NCBI RefSeq assembly: GCF_032854445.1
Contig: NC_088296.1
Span: forward strand, 19,335,485-19,399,484
Source: Liolophura sinensis
Taxonomy: Eukaryota; Mollusca; Polyplacophora; Chitonida; Chitonidae
Direction of reading: 5' to 3'
DNA length: 64,000 nt
The stretch's first letter is position 1. Each line of letters begins with the position of its first letter. The translations under genes were made by a program, and so were the position numbers. The notes beneath the pieces are model-generated. The model was not told the origin of the DNA. It did no database searches and was given only the letters and a program-made list of their open reading frames with translations. Below are positions 1 to 12,162 of this stretch, piece after piece.

Positions 1-230
1 CACCAACAGCGACCATTATTCATCTTATATCCCTCTGGCCACACCACCAGCGTCCATTATTCGTCTTATGTCCCTCAGGCCACACTAACAGCGTCCATTA
101 TTCACCTTATATCTCTCAGGCCACACCAACAGCCTCCATTATTCACCTTATGTCTCTCAGGCCACACCAACAGCATCCATTATTCACCTTATGTCCCTCA
201 GGGCACACCGGCAGCGTCCAATGCTAGTCT
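1..230. repeat. 41-bp tandem array at the window edge
   Basis: Starts recur at 1, 42, 83, 124, 165 and 206 with a unit beginning CACCAACAGCGTCCATTATT. The array probably extends left of the window and lies just downstream of the SLC25A44 stop. Confidence 0.9.
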
Positions 231-289
231 AGTCTATCAGTTTAGTGTTGATACTCAAATATAAAAAAATTACCTAGGTAATGCCTTCA

Positions 290-478
290 TCACCATCGTA
301 CAGAACTGCGATGTTCCTCCAAAAGACTCCAGCGTTTGATGGACTCATAACCCAGGATTATAAAGAAGGAGAAGGAGATGGACTGCACCAGCCTGGCTGA
401 CAGTCCCTTCAACACTAGCCTCACGCCCTCCTCTTTCACCAGTATCCGGACAGTCTCCCCGAATTTGGTGCCCTCCAC
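290..478 (-). CDS. SLC25A44: SLC25A44 exon 3 (C-terminal part and stop)
   Basis: The exon follows a TGACAG acceptor, starts with VEGTKFGETV, carries KGLSARLVQS and ILGYESIKRW, and ends in SSVRW-stop. It aligns with the end of human SLC25A44, which finishes DSRHW. Confidence 0.92.
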   Translation of the reverse strand: MEGTKFGETVRILVKEEGVRLVLKGLSARLVQSISFSFFIILGYESIKRWSLLEEHRSSVRW

Positions 479-3400
479 CTGTCAAGAAAGCAATACATGT
501 TTTCATTTATTTGACTGTTTTTAGTGCCATACTCAAGAATTGTCATTTATCTGAAGGTGGCCATTGTGTAGGGTGGAGAAAACCATAGTGCTCATAGTAA
601 ACCACCAGCCATTGGCAAATCACTGATGACCTTTCCCATGAGTGTTGTAATACTTCTGCTACATACTCGTTAGTTATACATCCTGTTGATGTTACCGGCC
701 TGGATAGCACAGTTGGTAGAGCGTCCGCTTGGGGACCGGTAGATCCAGGATCAATCCTTGATCGAGTCACAACTAAGACTTTAAAAGAGGAAGTTGTAAC
801 TTCCTCACTTGGCGTTCAGCATGAAGGGGATAGTGCAACGAATGGTTGACCAGTATCAGTATAATGGCTCAGGCGGGGCGGCTTACTTGCCTTCGGTAAG
901 TCGTCTCAGTGAAGCAGCACTAAATAAAAGAGCGGTGGAAATCCGTCCTGCAACAAGGAGGCACATTACACGTACATGCACCCTAATGATTCCTTCGTTG
1001 TCATATGACTGAAAAATTCTTAAGTACGACGTTAAACCCCAAGCACTCACTCACTCACTCCTGTTGATGTCTTCAGAATGACCCAACATTGCATAAATCC
1101 TCACATGAAGAATGTCAACTGATTATCATCAAGTCCCGACAAACTGTGAGAGTGGGGGAATTCACAAAATGTCTATCCAAGGCTGGGGTTAAGACCATGC
1201 CTTGGGTGTCCTCGCAACTGAAGGACAAATGTTTTATCCCCTGTTGTTTCATTGTAGCTTTACGCTTTAGTCAAGAATATTTCACCTATACAACACCAGC
1301 CAGAAGGTTGCTGGCAGCTCATACAACATCCATGGGGTTGGTGATGATGGTAGAAATGTAAGGCACTGAATGGTAGTGAATATTTCACCTATACAACACC
1401 AACCAGAAGGTTGCTGGCAGCTCATAACAACATCCATGGGGTTGGTAATGTTGGTAGAGATGTAAGGCACTGAATGGTAGTGAATATTTCACCTATACAA
1501 CACCAACCAGAAGGTTGCTGCCAGCTCATAACAACATCCATGGGGTTGGTGATGATGGTAGCGATGTAAGGCACTGAATGGTGGTGAATATTTCACCCAT
1601 ACAACACCTACCAGAAGTTTGCTGGCAGTTCATAACAACCTCCATGGGGTTGGTGATGATGGTAGAGTGATAAGGCACTGAATGGTAGTGAATATTTCAC
1701 CTATAGAACACCAACCAGAAGGTTGCTGCCAGCTCATAACAACACCCATGGGGTTGGTGATGATGGTAGAGTGGTAAGGCACTGAACGGTAGTTAATATT
1801 TCACCTATACAACACCAACCAGAAGGTCGCTGGCAGCTCATACAACATCCATGGAGTGGGTGATGACGGTAGAGTGGTAAGGCACTGAATGGTGGTGAAT
1901 ATTTCACCTATACAACACCAACCGGAAGGTCGCTGGCAGCTCATAACAACATCCATGGGGTTGGTGATGATGGTAGAGTGGTAAGGCACTGAATGGTGGT
2001 GAATATTTCACCTATACAACACCAACCAGAAGGTCGCTGGCAGTTCATAACAACATCCATGGGGTTGGTGATGACGACAAAGTGGCCAGATACTGAATGG
2101 TGGTGAATATTTCACCTATACGACGGTGCTCAGCATTATAGTAAAAGCTAAGCATCAGAAGAAACTAATCTGAAGGTTACTGGCAAACCTTCCCCTGTAC
2201 CATCAGACAGGAAGCCAGAATGAGCTGGATTTGAACCCACAGTGCTCATACTGGTGAGAGGCTCTGGGGTCACTGTGGTCTGCAAACCACTAAGCCACAG
2301 AGTCATTGCTCTATGGAAGTATCTCACGTGTACTAAATAGAGCACCTTATTTTCACCTCTGTGTGTATGTGTGTTTTCATGTAACAGTTTACCTGTACTT
2401 ACCTGTATTCTGGCTCGTATAACGTCCATGGGGTTGGTGATGAGGGTAGAACTAACGCCCCCTAGTGGAGCGGCCAGGCACTGAATGACGAGGTGGGGAA
2501 CCCACAGAGGGGCAAATGAGGCTATCACACCTGTAATTCAGATTGACTGAGTGACTGATAAAATAAAATGAGCAAATGATGCTGTTCTTACCCACACTAT
2601 GCATGTACATGGTATGATATCCACGGAGTTGGTGATGAGGGAGCTGTACTGTACTGTACAAGTATATGTATTACTAATGTATGCAGATTAACTGAGAAAT
2701 TAGTGAATTTTATAATGTGTAGCCTGCCACTGGGTGACAAGGTGAGACCCTTAAAAGCATTTCTACAGGGTGAATGATTGATTGATTGATTGGTTGGTTT
2801 ATGGTTTCAAGCCGGTGTCAAGGGCATCCAGGCATTATAGGTTGGCCATGCATACTGAATATATGTACTCTTACACAATGATTTATTTAAATATCCAGGA
2901 ATGAAAAAATTTGGGGAAGCAGGCAATAGACTGAATAAATCCAGAAAACGACAAGTACTACTCTAGATTTTCTGTTCAATGGGATTTTAAATAATCTGTC
3001 TGTTTTCAGACATCATTGGGTTAAACCTGCCGTTAGTAACTAAAACGTATTTCAAAAGTGAATGCCGAAGATTTGATTTGTTTCTAAAATGTTTATAATA
3101 CCAACTATCATTTGCTGAAATAGAGAGTTTGTACTGCAACTTTGTAACCATAATGAACTACAAACATTTTCATCACAGGTTCAAAAATTACATATATACT
3201 GTAGCCTGCATAATCTTTGTTAAAGGAGAAGAAAACTTAAAATTATGACACTACAGGCTGAAAAGAGCACATTTTTTCCCATCTGGTGGTGCCTGCTAAG
3301 AAATTTTGTGAATTTTCCTTGCCATACACGTAAAGCCTGGATACAGCAAAGCTGGCATAAATTGCCGAGTCCATCGCATCCTCCATCTTTGACACCCTGT

Positions 3401-4610
3401 AATTTATGCTAAGGGAGTGTTGCCTCTCAGCCAATGAGAGTGGTTAAAACTGCGGGCTTGTTCCTGTAAACTCGGAACCTATGCCCAACATTTCGGTTTC
3501 CCGATCGTTAAGTTGAAAACGAAGTGTATTGTTCGCTACCTTCTGGGAAGAAGAGTTCTACCAGAAATTCTCCTCCCAATACAGAAGACTTCAGCACTAG
3601 TTCTTAGGCAAAATGGAGTCGCCCACAGCTGATTTTGGTGCTGACTTTATTTATACTTTATCAACTTGAGGTACATATTAGAATTTTTTTATGGCATTCA
3701 CCTGCGAGAAAATGCAATGGTATTTGTTTGATATTTAAGTTTTCTTCTCCTTTAACGTACATGTAGATTTTTTTGTAAATTCATTTTTCCTACTCTTTCT
3801 CTAAAATAATGTCTTCTCTGTACTTTGTTTTAACCTTTAATACTTCAATGGTATCAAAGCCTATCATATATGTACACAAAAAAAAAAAGAAAAAGAAAAG
3901 AGATTTATTTTTGTAAAAGTGGGCACCAGGCCACAATACTTTTAAGACTCACCACAGTACGTATCATAAAAGAACCACCAGAGGGCGCTGCTCGGAGCGA
4001 ATACAACCAATGACACCCAATATCCTTTGTAAAATCCCAGAATTCCGTCCCTTTTATACACATTGCGAATGATTGACATCACGGCACCCAGTCGAGTTCG
4101 TTTCATTTCATCCGACACCTCTATAGTTTGTAACGATGCTAGTTTAGTGTTCACACTCTTTCTCCCATCTTTCTGCAGTCTGGATCCCAGCAGCATCATA
4201 TGCTGCGATATAATATCAACTGGTACTGTCATTGTTTGCCCGACGATGGACGCAGCCCCACCACCTAAAAACGAGCGTATTTTGTTGTTGTTGACGTGCA
4301 GTTTTTCTTTTAGAAACGTTCTGGTGCTTTCGTACGTGCTAATGTACCCTAACGACGGTAGAATCTGCACAGAGTTTACCCAGAAGCCTCTGTAGAGTCC
4401 GCGGAATCCCTCATTGCGGGTGATCTTGAGGAACGCATCGAAGGTGCCATTGTAGATACTGTGACCTTTCTGGATTTGCAAGCGGGTCTTGATGAGCGAG
4501 AACGGGTACAAGATGCCCCGCACCATGAACCCACTTAGCACCGTCAGTGGGTAATACTTACGGCGATCCATCATCTGCAACTCAATCACTTGAATTTCGT
4601 TTTCTTGCAT
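290..4610 (-). CDS. SLC25A44: SLC25A44-type mitochondrial carrier (whole gene, 3 exons)
   Basis: The CDS joins 4610-3953, 2530-2403 and 478-290 on the minus strand: 975 nt, 324 residues, against about 314 for the human protein as I recall it. Introns have GT/AG borders and the phases fit. The three mitochondrial-carrier repeats are visible: PFSLIKTRLQIQKG in repeat 1, PVDIISQH in repeat 2 and NPMDVIRARIQ in repeat 3, followed by KGLSAR and GYES near the C-terminus, as in SLC25A44. The family is an inner-membrane carrier, and the mammalian member moves branched-chain amino acids into mitochondria; transport here is inferred from homology. The start MQENEIQVIEL aligns with the human N-terminus. 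Intron 2 contains a minisatellite made partly from exon 2. No polyadenylation signal is seen, so the 3' UTR may run off the window. It is transcribed away from ACO1. Confidence 0.93.
696..1063 (+). mobile_element. SINE family B, near full length
   Basis: A tRNA-like head (GATAGCACAGTTGGTAGAGC and AGATCCAGGATCAATCC) leads into a body and the tail ATATGACTGAAAAATTCTTA, ending in a (TCAC)n run. It lies in SLC25A44 intron 2 in reverse orientation to the gene. Confidence 0.85.
1272..2130. repeat. 104-bp array made of a SINE piece joined to SLC25A44 exon 2
   Basis: Unit starts (GAATATTTCACC) fall at 1275, 1378, 1482, 1586, 1690, about 1794, 1897, 2001 and 2105. Half the unit is SINE family A sequence (GAATATTTCACCTATAC and GGTTGCTGGCAG). 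The other half is exon 2 of the host gene: its ATCCATGGGGTTGGTGATGA and GGCACTGAATG match 2426-2488 with the middle of the exon deleted. Confidence 0.9.
2105..2310 (-). mobile_element. SINE family A, reverse copy at the end of the array
   Basis: GAATATTTCACCTATACGAC, then GAAGCCAGAATGAGCTGGAT and TAAGCCACAGAG give a full family A order on the minus strand. It is the probable source of the SINE half of the adjacent array unit. Confidence 0.7.
2403..2530 (-). CDS. SLC25A44: SLC25A44 exon 2 (third carrier signature)
   Basis: The acceptor TTACAG and the donor GTAAGT bound a 128-nt exon that starts in phase 1 and ends in phase 0. It encodes the ITNPMDVIRARIQ segment, the third carrier signature. 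The same segment has been copied into the tandem array at 1275-2105 and into a degenerate single copy at 2609-2640. Confidence 0.92.
2531..3952. other. SLC25A44 intron 1, mostly unrecognised
   Basis: Apart from a degenerate copy of exon 2 at 2609-2640, a short TGAT run near 2777 and an A-rich run near 3878, nothing recognisable is seen. Confidence 0.6.
3953..4610 (-). CDS. SLC25A44: SLC25A44 exon 1 (start codon and carrier repeats 1-2)
   Basis: This exon encodes residues 1-219 plus one base and ends at a GTGAGT donor after TACTGTG. It holds the first two carrier repeats. The first PxD/ExxK/R box is PFSLIK, with Ser in place of the acidic residue, as this subfamily tolerates. The second is PVDIIS. 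Confidence 0.92.
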
Positions 4611-5995
4611 TCTGATTCTGGTATTTTCCCCTTAGTTTAACTTTCTATGAGGTAATTATTATTGGCACTAATATTTGTATATTATTATTATTATTATTAC
4701 TGGATGACACTTAAACCCTCATGGTAATGGGTCTGCAAACAGAGCCGTCCAAAACAATCATCCAGTTTTGGGTTTTGTTTAAAATTCAAGCCAAGGAACG
4801 TGTAAGTTAGGAGTATCCAGTACAAAATGTGGAAGACACAATAATATTGCATGCGCATATATACATGTACATCCACATGAAATTTAACTGTTTCCCTGGT
4901 ATCAATGAATACTGATGTGCAAACACGGCATGGTATGAAACACTTTCCATTAGTCTGCTTGCTTTTCCTGAATGCCATCAAAACTCCATCACTGCCACAA
5001 AGAAGTTTCAAGCAAATGAAATATCTTTGTTTTCCAAGAAACTTTCTACTTCCACATGTTCGGGCATTTCAAAGCGACACCTAAAACTTCTTCTGTAATC
5101 CATTCCAACAATAAATTGTATGAAGTTGGCAGAGATAAATTACCTCCTTGCTGTCAGGAACAGAGCTTCTCGGCAAAAGCAGTCCAAATCCTGCCTTGTA
5201 CAAATTTCCACACCTGACACCTACAAATACCACTGTAACAGCTTGTTCTATACCTCACAATTAAAAACACAGTAGGAATGTAGAAGTTGCTAAACTTTTC
5301 TCCTTGAAGATTTCACTTACATGTAAAGCTTCCAGTATTTCCACAGTGTCTGTGCAGACAGTGTCACTTTACATGTATGTGTACAAGAAGTTCTTCTCAG
5401 GGAATTAGTTACATTCCGTGTACACATTAAAATGTGGGTGAAGATGTGTTGTATCTCTCTTACACTGTTCACTTGGTTCAGTGTCTATCCATACCATTTG
5501 ACAGTAGCCTCAGAATTCCTGGCAGCCAGTCCTTCGGTAAATCTTGCACCATGTAACAGTTGCACTAACAATGATTTAAATAACAACTTAATACATGTGC
5601 TTAAGTTGTAAGTGAAGCCAGCCTTCAATTCCAAAGCTAGGTATAAAATCACTGGTCTGCTGAAACCAGATGTCGCACCAGCCAGCAGTTTGTTGATGTT
5701 GTTAAGGCCACAAGCTGGTGCATATGTACTTCCTCCCCCACTTCTGTACTGAGGTATGAACAGCATGTGTACATGTCCCAAGTCTACTCTTGGGTCAAAA
5801 GCCCAAGTGAACAATCTGTGACCTGAAACAGTAAGTTAAACCGTTAGCCATACAAATCTGATTACGTTATGCAAGCATACCATTCTCCATACATGCCATA
5901 TACTGTAAATGTACAGTACACAAGCATGATAGGGAAGTGGATTTGTTGTACATGTAGCTAAACACAAGGATACTGATGAATGTATACATGTACAG
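4611..5995. other. Intergenic DNA upstream of SLC25A44
   Basis: The 5' flank of the carrier gene starts here. There is a short ATT run near 4680. No conserved coding segment or clear promoter element is seen. Confidence 0.5.
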
Positions 5996-6225
5996 TTAAC
6001 TGCAACTGTAAATCTTCAACCTTTTTGACCAGTATAACACTTTGTAATGTGGTATGTATGCACACAATTATGAGGAAAATGGTGCTAAAAATAACGTGTT
6101 TGTGCCATAAAAGACTGCTCCATAAAACTGTGCAAATTATTTCTCTACACCCCATACTTCTCTTAGAATGTTTCAAAATATTTATGGCAGAGGTTGAAAA
6201 GGCTGAAGAATTAGGGCATGTAATG
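5996..6225. mobile_element. Inverted-repeat element (MITE-like), family Y
   Basis: AAATCTTCAACCTTTTTGAC at the left and GGTTGAAAAGGCTGAAGAAT at the right form imperfect terminal inverted repeats. A related copy in the opposite orientation lies at 19228-19410, sharing GTGTAGAGAAATAATTTGCA. Confidence 0.6.
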
Positions 6226-6435
6226 TTTTACATCCACATACATTTACAAGTATCCACTGACCCTTATTTAAACCAATTGGAGAAATTGAGAAAAATTAAC
6301 CTCTAATTATATACACGGACAACTCAGTATATATACTGTCCATACCGGGAGGGTTTTCAAACAGGACTATACGCAAAGAGCTTCCACTGGACAGCTACGA
6401 ATAGACTCTCTATATTCTTCTAGTTGTTTTTGCCC

Positions 6436-6652
6436 AGAATAAGTGAGCGAGTGCTTGTGGTTAAACGTCGTACTTAACAATTTTTCAGTCATATGACGGC
6501 GAAGGAATCCTTAGAGTGCATGTAATGTGCCTCCTTGTTTCAGGACGGATTTCCACCACTCTTTTATCTAGTGCTGCTTCTTCTTCTTTTAAGGTCTTAT
6601 TTGTGACCCGACCCATATCTGGCCCTGGATCAACTGCTCCCGAAGCAGACGC
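6436..6652 (-). mobile_element. SINE family B, 3' part
   Basis: AGTGAGCGAGTGCTTGTGGT, ACAATTTTTCAGTCATATGA and GGACGGATTTCCACCACTCT are the reversed tail and body of family B. Confidence 0.75.
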
Positions 6653-7207
6653 TCTCGCAAATGAGCCATCTGGGCCTGCCTGTTCGTCCAGAGCACACTG
6701 CAATATTACAATTTCTTGCAATAATACTGTATGTCATTTCTTTAATGTTCACATACTCTACATTTGTATGTTGACAGCACTGATACTTAAGGTTATCAGT
6801 GTTCATTGCTTATGAACCTACGGCTATGGGATCAATTCCAAGCTTGGTCATGATATGTATAAAGTACATGTAGATGTATTTCATTTTTCTTGTTTCTTTA
6901 TTTTTTTATTTGATTGGCAGAGCGTGCGGATAGGGGAGGGGGCACAACCATCCGCAGGTTGCTGCTAGACCTTCTCGCATACTTTATTGTTTAAAGAGTC
7001 AAGTACATGTAGTGAGGTGTAAATGATTTAAATGTTCACAGTACGTATCAGCTGTTTAAATTCACACCAGGGACCACACTTGCTCAGATTCTCAAAAGGC
7101 CTGTCTGCTATTTAACTACAAGGCCCATTAATGACAGGAATCAGGTCATATGCTCCAATCCAGTTGGCTCCAAAAACCAGGCCACACTCATATATGAAAC
7201 AATCTTG

Positions 7208-7434
7208 ACTTGAATATTTCATTCTTGCAATGGTGGCCAGCATTACGGTGGAAGAAAACCGAGAGTCTGGCGGAATCCCATGACCATCTGCACGTTGTTG
7301 GAAGATCTTCCCACTTACAGCCGGACAGGAAGCCAGCATGAGCTGGACTTGAACTCACAGCAGCTTCAATGGTTAGAGGCTCCTGGGTAATTACGCTGCA
7401 CTGATGCGCTAACCAAATGAGCCACGGAGGCCCC
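7208..7434 (-). mobile_element. SINE family A
   Basis: The reversed body (GAATATTTCATTC, GGCCAGCATTACGGTGG) is followed by the reversed tRNA-like head GAGCCACGGAGGCCCC. Confidence 0.8.
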
Positions 7435-7849
7435 ATTTTTAAATAAATACATAATTTACACAATACCTGTCTGGGAATATCCATCTATCATTTCAAAAAT
7501 TGCAAGAAACTTCAAAACAGTACTTGTACATGTTTACAGACGACACATTTGTTACTGAATGTTTACCTTAAATGTACAGTGCAAATGCAGGAGCAGAAAT
7601 AGACTTTAATAGTATATTGTGTATGCAAAGTCACTGATCTCATCAGCACTACATGCATAGTCACAGCCCAGTGTTAGGAATCTGAACATTAAACCTTTTT
7701 TTAGTACTGGCATGTACACAATATGTATGTATGAATGCATGGTGTTTTATGTCATACTTAACAATGTTCCACTTATACCTGTACATGTATGATGACTAGG
7801 AGTCAATAAATGTGTACATATATCATATCTTCTTGTGACAAGACAACTC

Positions 7850-8088
7850 CATGCCACCAAAGTACTGCCTCAACTGAAGTATAATGCCGAAGACACCAGG
7901 CATGGCACCTCCTACAGTCACATTATACTGACACTGGGCCAACCAGTTCTATTCCTTTCCTCTAGACTCTCAAACTTGGGTGCCAATTGAGGCAGTAACA
8001 ATTACCATTTTTAAAGTCTTTGCGATGACCTGACCCTGATTTGACTACGGGTCTCCCAACGTCAACGCAGATTGTGTGCATTATAAAT
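7850..8088 (-). mobile_element. SINE family D
   Basis: The stretch from CAGTCACATTATACTGACAC to TTTTTAAAGTCTTTGCGATG closely matches 40996-41222, so it is a dispersed repeat. The reversed tRNA-like end is less clear. Confidence 0.55.
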
Positions 8089-8309
8089 TTACCTTTTATC
8101 AATGGTAACATACAGACCATGTATCCTGGGATACAATGAGTTTATATGCACATACAACTATACAAGAACTACACGTATGTAAAACCATAAACAAGAAAAA
8201 TTCACATGGAACAGGAAACACAGAAAAATCTGGGCAGCAGAGGAAGATACTCACAGCTGAAAGATGGCAACTTAAAAGTCTGTTACCTGCCTGGTTTTGT
8301 CTACAAATT

Positions 8310-8548
8310 TAACTACTGTAATTCTTCAACCTTTTTACATGCACTTGTCTGCAAGGTGTTTATTCACGCATATTCTGAAAGCAATATTCCAGACTGACCG
8401 ATAAAATTGTACATATTGTGAAACCCTGAAACTGGCCAATCAAACCAATGTAGTTTTGTCTTCAAAATCAAATTCAAAATACATGTATACATAAATTTCA
8501 CTGAAAGTTGCTCTTTCATACGTGAAAAGGTTGAGAAATTAGGGTATT
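8310..8548. mobile_element. Inverted-repeat element (MITE-like), family X
   Basis: ACTGTAATTCTTCAACCTTT at the left and GTGAAAAGGTTGAGAAATTA at the right are inverted repeats. The interior (GTGTTTATTC, GAAACCCTGAAACTGG, CACTGAAAGTTGCTCTTTC) matches the copy at 39012-39214. Confidence 0.7.
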
Positions 8549-11239
8549 TACGTGTACATGTACATGTATGCTGTGAATCTTTTGATCATCCTTCCGTGAA
8601 GCGTATTTGAAATGACTATGACCCATTTTATTGGGATCAAAACATGAAAAGAGCATCATTTTAGGGAAGGGCAGGGGTTGTATGAGGAAATGCACTGACT
8701 TGAAGGCAGTCACATACTTGTACAGTTCTCAGTCTGATTTTAACATGTAGTGTAACCCCGTACAATAATCAATTGTGAGCAATATCATGTCCTCTTCCTG
8801 GTCCATGTACGTCAGCATTTGCATATGTGAGACAAGGAAATGACAAGAACCCAGCTGACATGATCGCCACTGACCAGTAGCTCCTTGTATTTTTAATTTG
8901 ACATCCATTCACATACATGACAGAGAACTTAATACTTGTGTATGTCTTATGACGGTTTTCTTCCCTGATCAGTAATTTATAGAATATACTTAGCATCACT
9001 GTCTTTTATCTGTTTGTTTTGAATGTTGTTCAACATTTTGCATGACCTTGTTATGTTTACAGTATGTCTGGATGCTAATTTTGTTACACTCTAGTTTTTG
9101 GTTGGTGCAAGACCATAGTATATAAACCCCAATAGAAATTAAAAATGCACCCAACCTTTCAAAACATATTATGAACATATTTTCAGTTCTAAAAAACTGC
9201 TGAAGTAGAATCTAGGGATAACTAAGTGTAGAGAAAGAAATATGCATATAATTAAAAAAAGGTAATTGGGAGTTTACACCAAGGGGAAGTTCATTATGGA
9301 TATAATGGAACAACTTCTTGGTTTATTAGCCTGATGTTTTGAACATGTCGATGTAGATACTACATCATTATCTAGTGAAGTGCTTAAACTACTCTGACAG
9401 TCATGACTGCATGAATTCAGAAGTTTACAAGTCAAATTAAGTTTTCTGAAGACATTAAATGGATCATTAGAAATACATGCTTATGTACAATGTACAGGTG
9501 GGCAATATAATGAGTTTACTCACTAGCAGAAAGCAACATCATCAGTCTCCTTCCATGCTGAATAGTCATAAATAAGAATTCATTTCACCTGAACAGGCCG
9601 GAGCGTTCTTGAGACACTCTCAGGGTCACATTTACGCACACGTTTTGTAAAGTGCATGTAAATGTACCTGCATAAAAGTGTTCAAATGTTACTTCATTAG
9701 GACCATGCCTCGTTTCATCCACTCATAAACCAGACTGCCCACATAGTATACCAGTATTAAAATTGCATCAGCCACACATGAAACTGGCAGACGTCCACAA
9801 GCCAACACTTGAATGGATGAACAAATTAAGATGGATATAAGACAATGCATCTACTGTTGTCAGCCAAGTGAATATAATCTTAATCCAATACACTTCAATA
9901 TACAGATATGCACAACTGGCCATAACTAGTAAGGCATGTGAGTGATACAATCAATCCTGATGAGGTTTACATGGGGGAAGGCTTCGACAGGTTTCTTTCA
10001 AACGTACAATCTTACCCCCTTTACTTACGTAATATACTCCTGACTAAGGCCTAAGACACCAAACAAATAAATAACAACACGTCCGTGTACATAAGTAAAC
10101 ATCAGTCAAAGACGATACATCATCTTCTGACTCCAACGTACGGTAATGTGTTCCTGATCTAACGAAGTGACAGTTGTGAAAGTACGTTGTTGTTGTATGA
10201 CAGAATTGTAACCTATGCCTTTATCCACCCCACCACGTCAAATCTTATTCAGGCACCTGGGATTCCATTTAAATCGGTTTAGCAAGAAAACAGCACTTAT
10301 ATAAAGAGACAAACCTGTTACATTCAACTCGATCTGGACATTTTCGGCCGTGACTAGATTTCTAGGTCGTCTGCTTGATGGCAACGAGAAGATAGCACTG
10401 TACGGTTGACTGAAATTCCTCTAATAGCATACAAATGTACCCTACTCTCCAACCCCTACAAGCCGTGTTCATCAAAGTAGGCCTGCTCGAAGTTTTCCCT
10501 TTCTTAAACAGTCTAACCCTGGCTCCCCGTTATATATGTTGACATGAGACTATTGGATAAAAAATAAAAGTAATAAAAAGAAGAAAAAACCAGGCATTTT
10601 GTGTACCTGGTATGGAAAATCTGACACTGTAGGCTACATGAATGCAGACCAAGATTGTTGTAAAAGTGATTAAAGAGAGTAGGCTTTTATTAGCTTTTAA
10701 AATTTCTTCTACAGATTAAAATAAACGCATTCAGATAGATGTATATTTCAAAAGCAGTCTCTATATGGATCATATAAAGTGTTGCTTGGAACCATATGGT
10801 AACGTTATATGAAGTTCGGTTTACTAGGCCCCTATTTCTTTTCTTTTTAGTTTGTTCTGAACTGTGTTTTTAGGCCTACCCCGTATAAAGTATTTTTGCA
10901 CCTCACATAATTATTGGGCTTGGCAAGAGTTTTATCAACAATCAAAAGTAATGTTATAGCACAAAACGCCCCGTGCATGACGCCATGTATATATTCATGT
11001 GTAGACCTACATCTTTATGCATAGGTCTCGGGCTAGGCTATCATAGCTAACACCTGCACATATCTGGTATACTTATATTTATTTAATTGTGTTTTAAGAA
11101 ATACTAATGCAGTCAAAAGGTGTCTAGATACATTTTTCAGTTGTGGTATGTACGATCATTTTAAATTTCTATTCATTTTGTGTATGACTGTGACTTCTCC
11201 TTTAGCAACTGACACCTACGTCACAACTTTAAAAATGGT
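8549..11239. other. Intergenic stretch without recognised features
   Basis: AT-rich DNA with scattered TACATGTA words. Short open frames here have no similarity I recognise. Promoters of either flanking gene could lie in its right part. Confidence 0.5.
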
Positions 11240-11515
11240 AGGCCTACTTGTTGCTGCCTCGCTTGGCGCTCAGCACTGAGAGCCAAAGACACATGACTTA
11301 TTGGCCCGGTGGTGTCAGTATAACGTAACCGAGTGGGTGTCATGTTTGGTGTCCTCGATCATGATACATGTTTCGAATCTGTAGTGACATCATATTGGTG
11401 ACATGGACTCGTCCTGGCACAGGACGACACAGTGTATGTACAAACACCTATATAATGACTCCTTGTCGTCACTTTGACGGAAAGTTCTTCAGCATGACGT
11501 AAAACATCAAGTAAG
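11240..11515 (+). mobile_element. SINE family C
   Basis: TGCTGCCTCGCTTGGCGCTC, GGCCCGGTGGTGTCAGTATA and a tail TGACTCCTTGTCGTCA match the family C copies at 32915, 54588 and 55262. Confidence 0.65.
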
Positions 11516-11656
11516 CATGGTAAGTACATATATTTAACACAGCCATGCAGTATGCATACCGGTACACATGTAATATAGAGTACCGGCATCTATAATTTTC
11601 CCGCGCAAGGGCGATCATCCGAGCCCAAGTTAAATTAGTCCATAGTTAACTGACTT

Positions 11657-12064
11657 GCACTGCGTGCATATAGGCCTACGTTATCACTTAGCATGCATTG
11701 ACACTGACTGCACTGCGTGCATATAAGCCTACGTTATCACTTAGCATGCATTGACACTGACTGCACTGCGTGCATATAGGCCTACGTTAACACTTAGCAT
11801 GCATTGACACTGACTGCACTGCGTGCATATAGGCCTACGTTATCACTTAGCATGCATTGACACTGGCTGCACTGCGTGCATATAGGCCTACGTTATCACT
11901 TAGCATGCATTGACACTGACTGCACTGCGTGCATATAGGCCTACGTTATCACTTAGCATGCACTGAAACTGACTGCACTGCGTGCATATAGGCCTACGTT
12001 ATCACTTAGCATGCATTGGCACTGACTGCACTGCGTGCATATAGGCCTACGTTATCACTTAGCA
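11657..12064. repeat. 53-bp tandem array
   Basis: Starts of GCACTGCGTGCATATAGGCC occur at 11657, 11710, 11763, 11816 and onward to 12028, about 7.7 highly uniform copies. The unit also has TTAGCATGCATTGACACTGA. Confidence 0.95.
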
Positions 12065-12065
12065 G

Positions 12066-12162
12066 ACCTTATTATTTCCACTCCCACCATAATGCTTTCC
12101 ATTGTCGTACAAAGGAAACATTCTTGAGTACGGTGTAAAACACCAGTCAAATAAATAAATAG
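12066..12162 (+). mobile_element. SINE family A, 3' fragment abutting the array
   Basis: CTCCCACCATAATGCT, TTCTTGAGTACGGTGTAAAA and an AAATAAATAAAT tail are the end of family A, beginning exactly where the 53-bp array stops. Confidence 0.75.
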
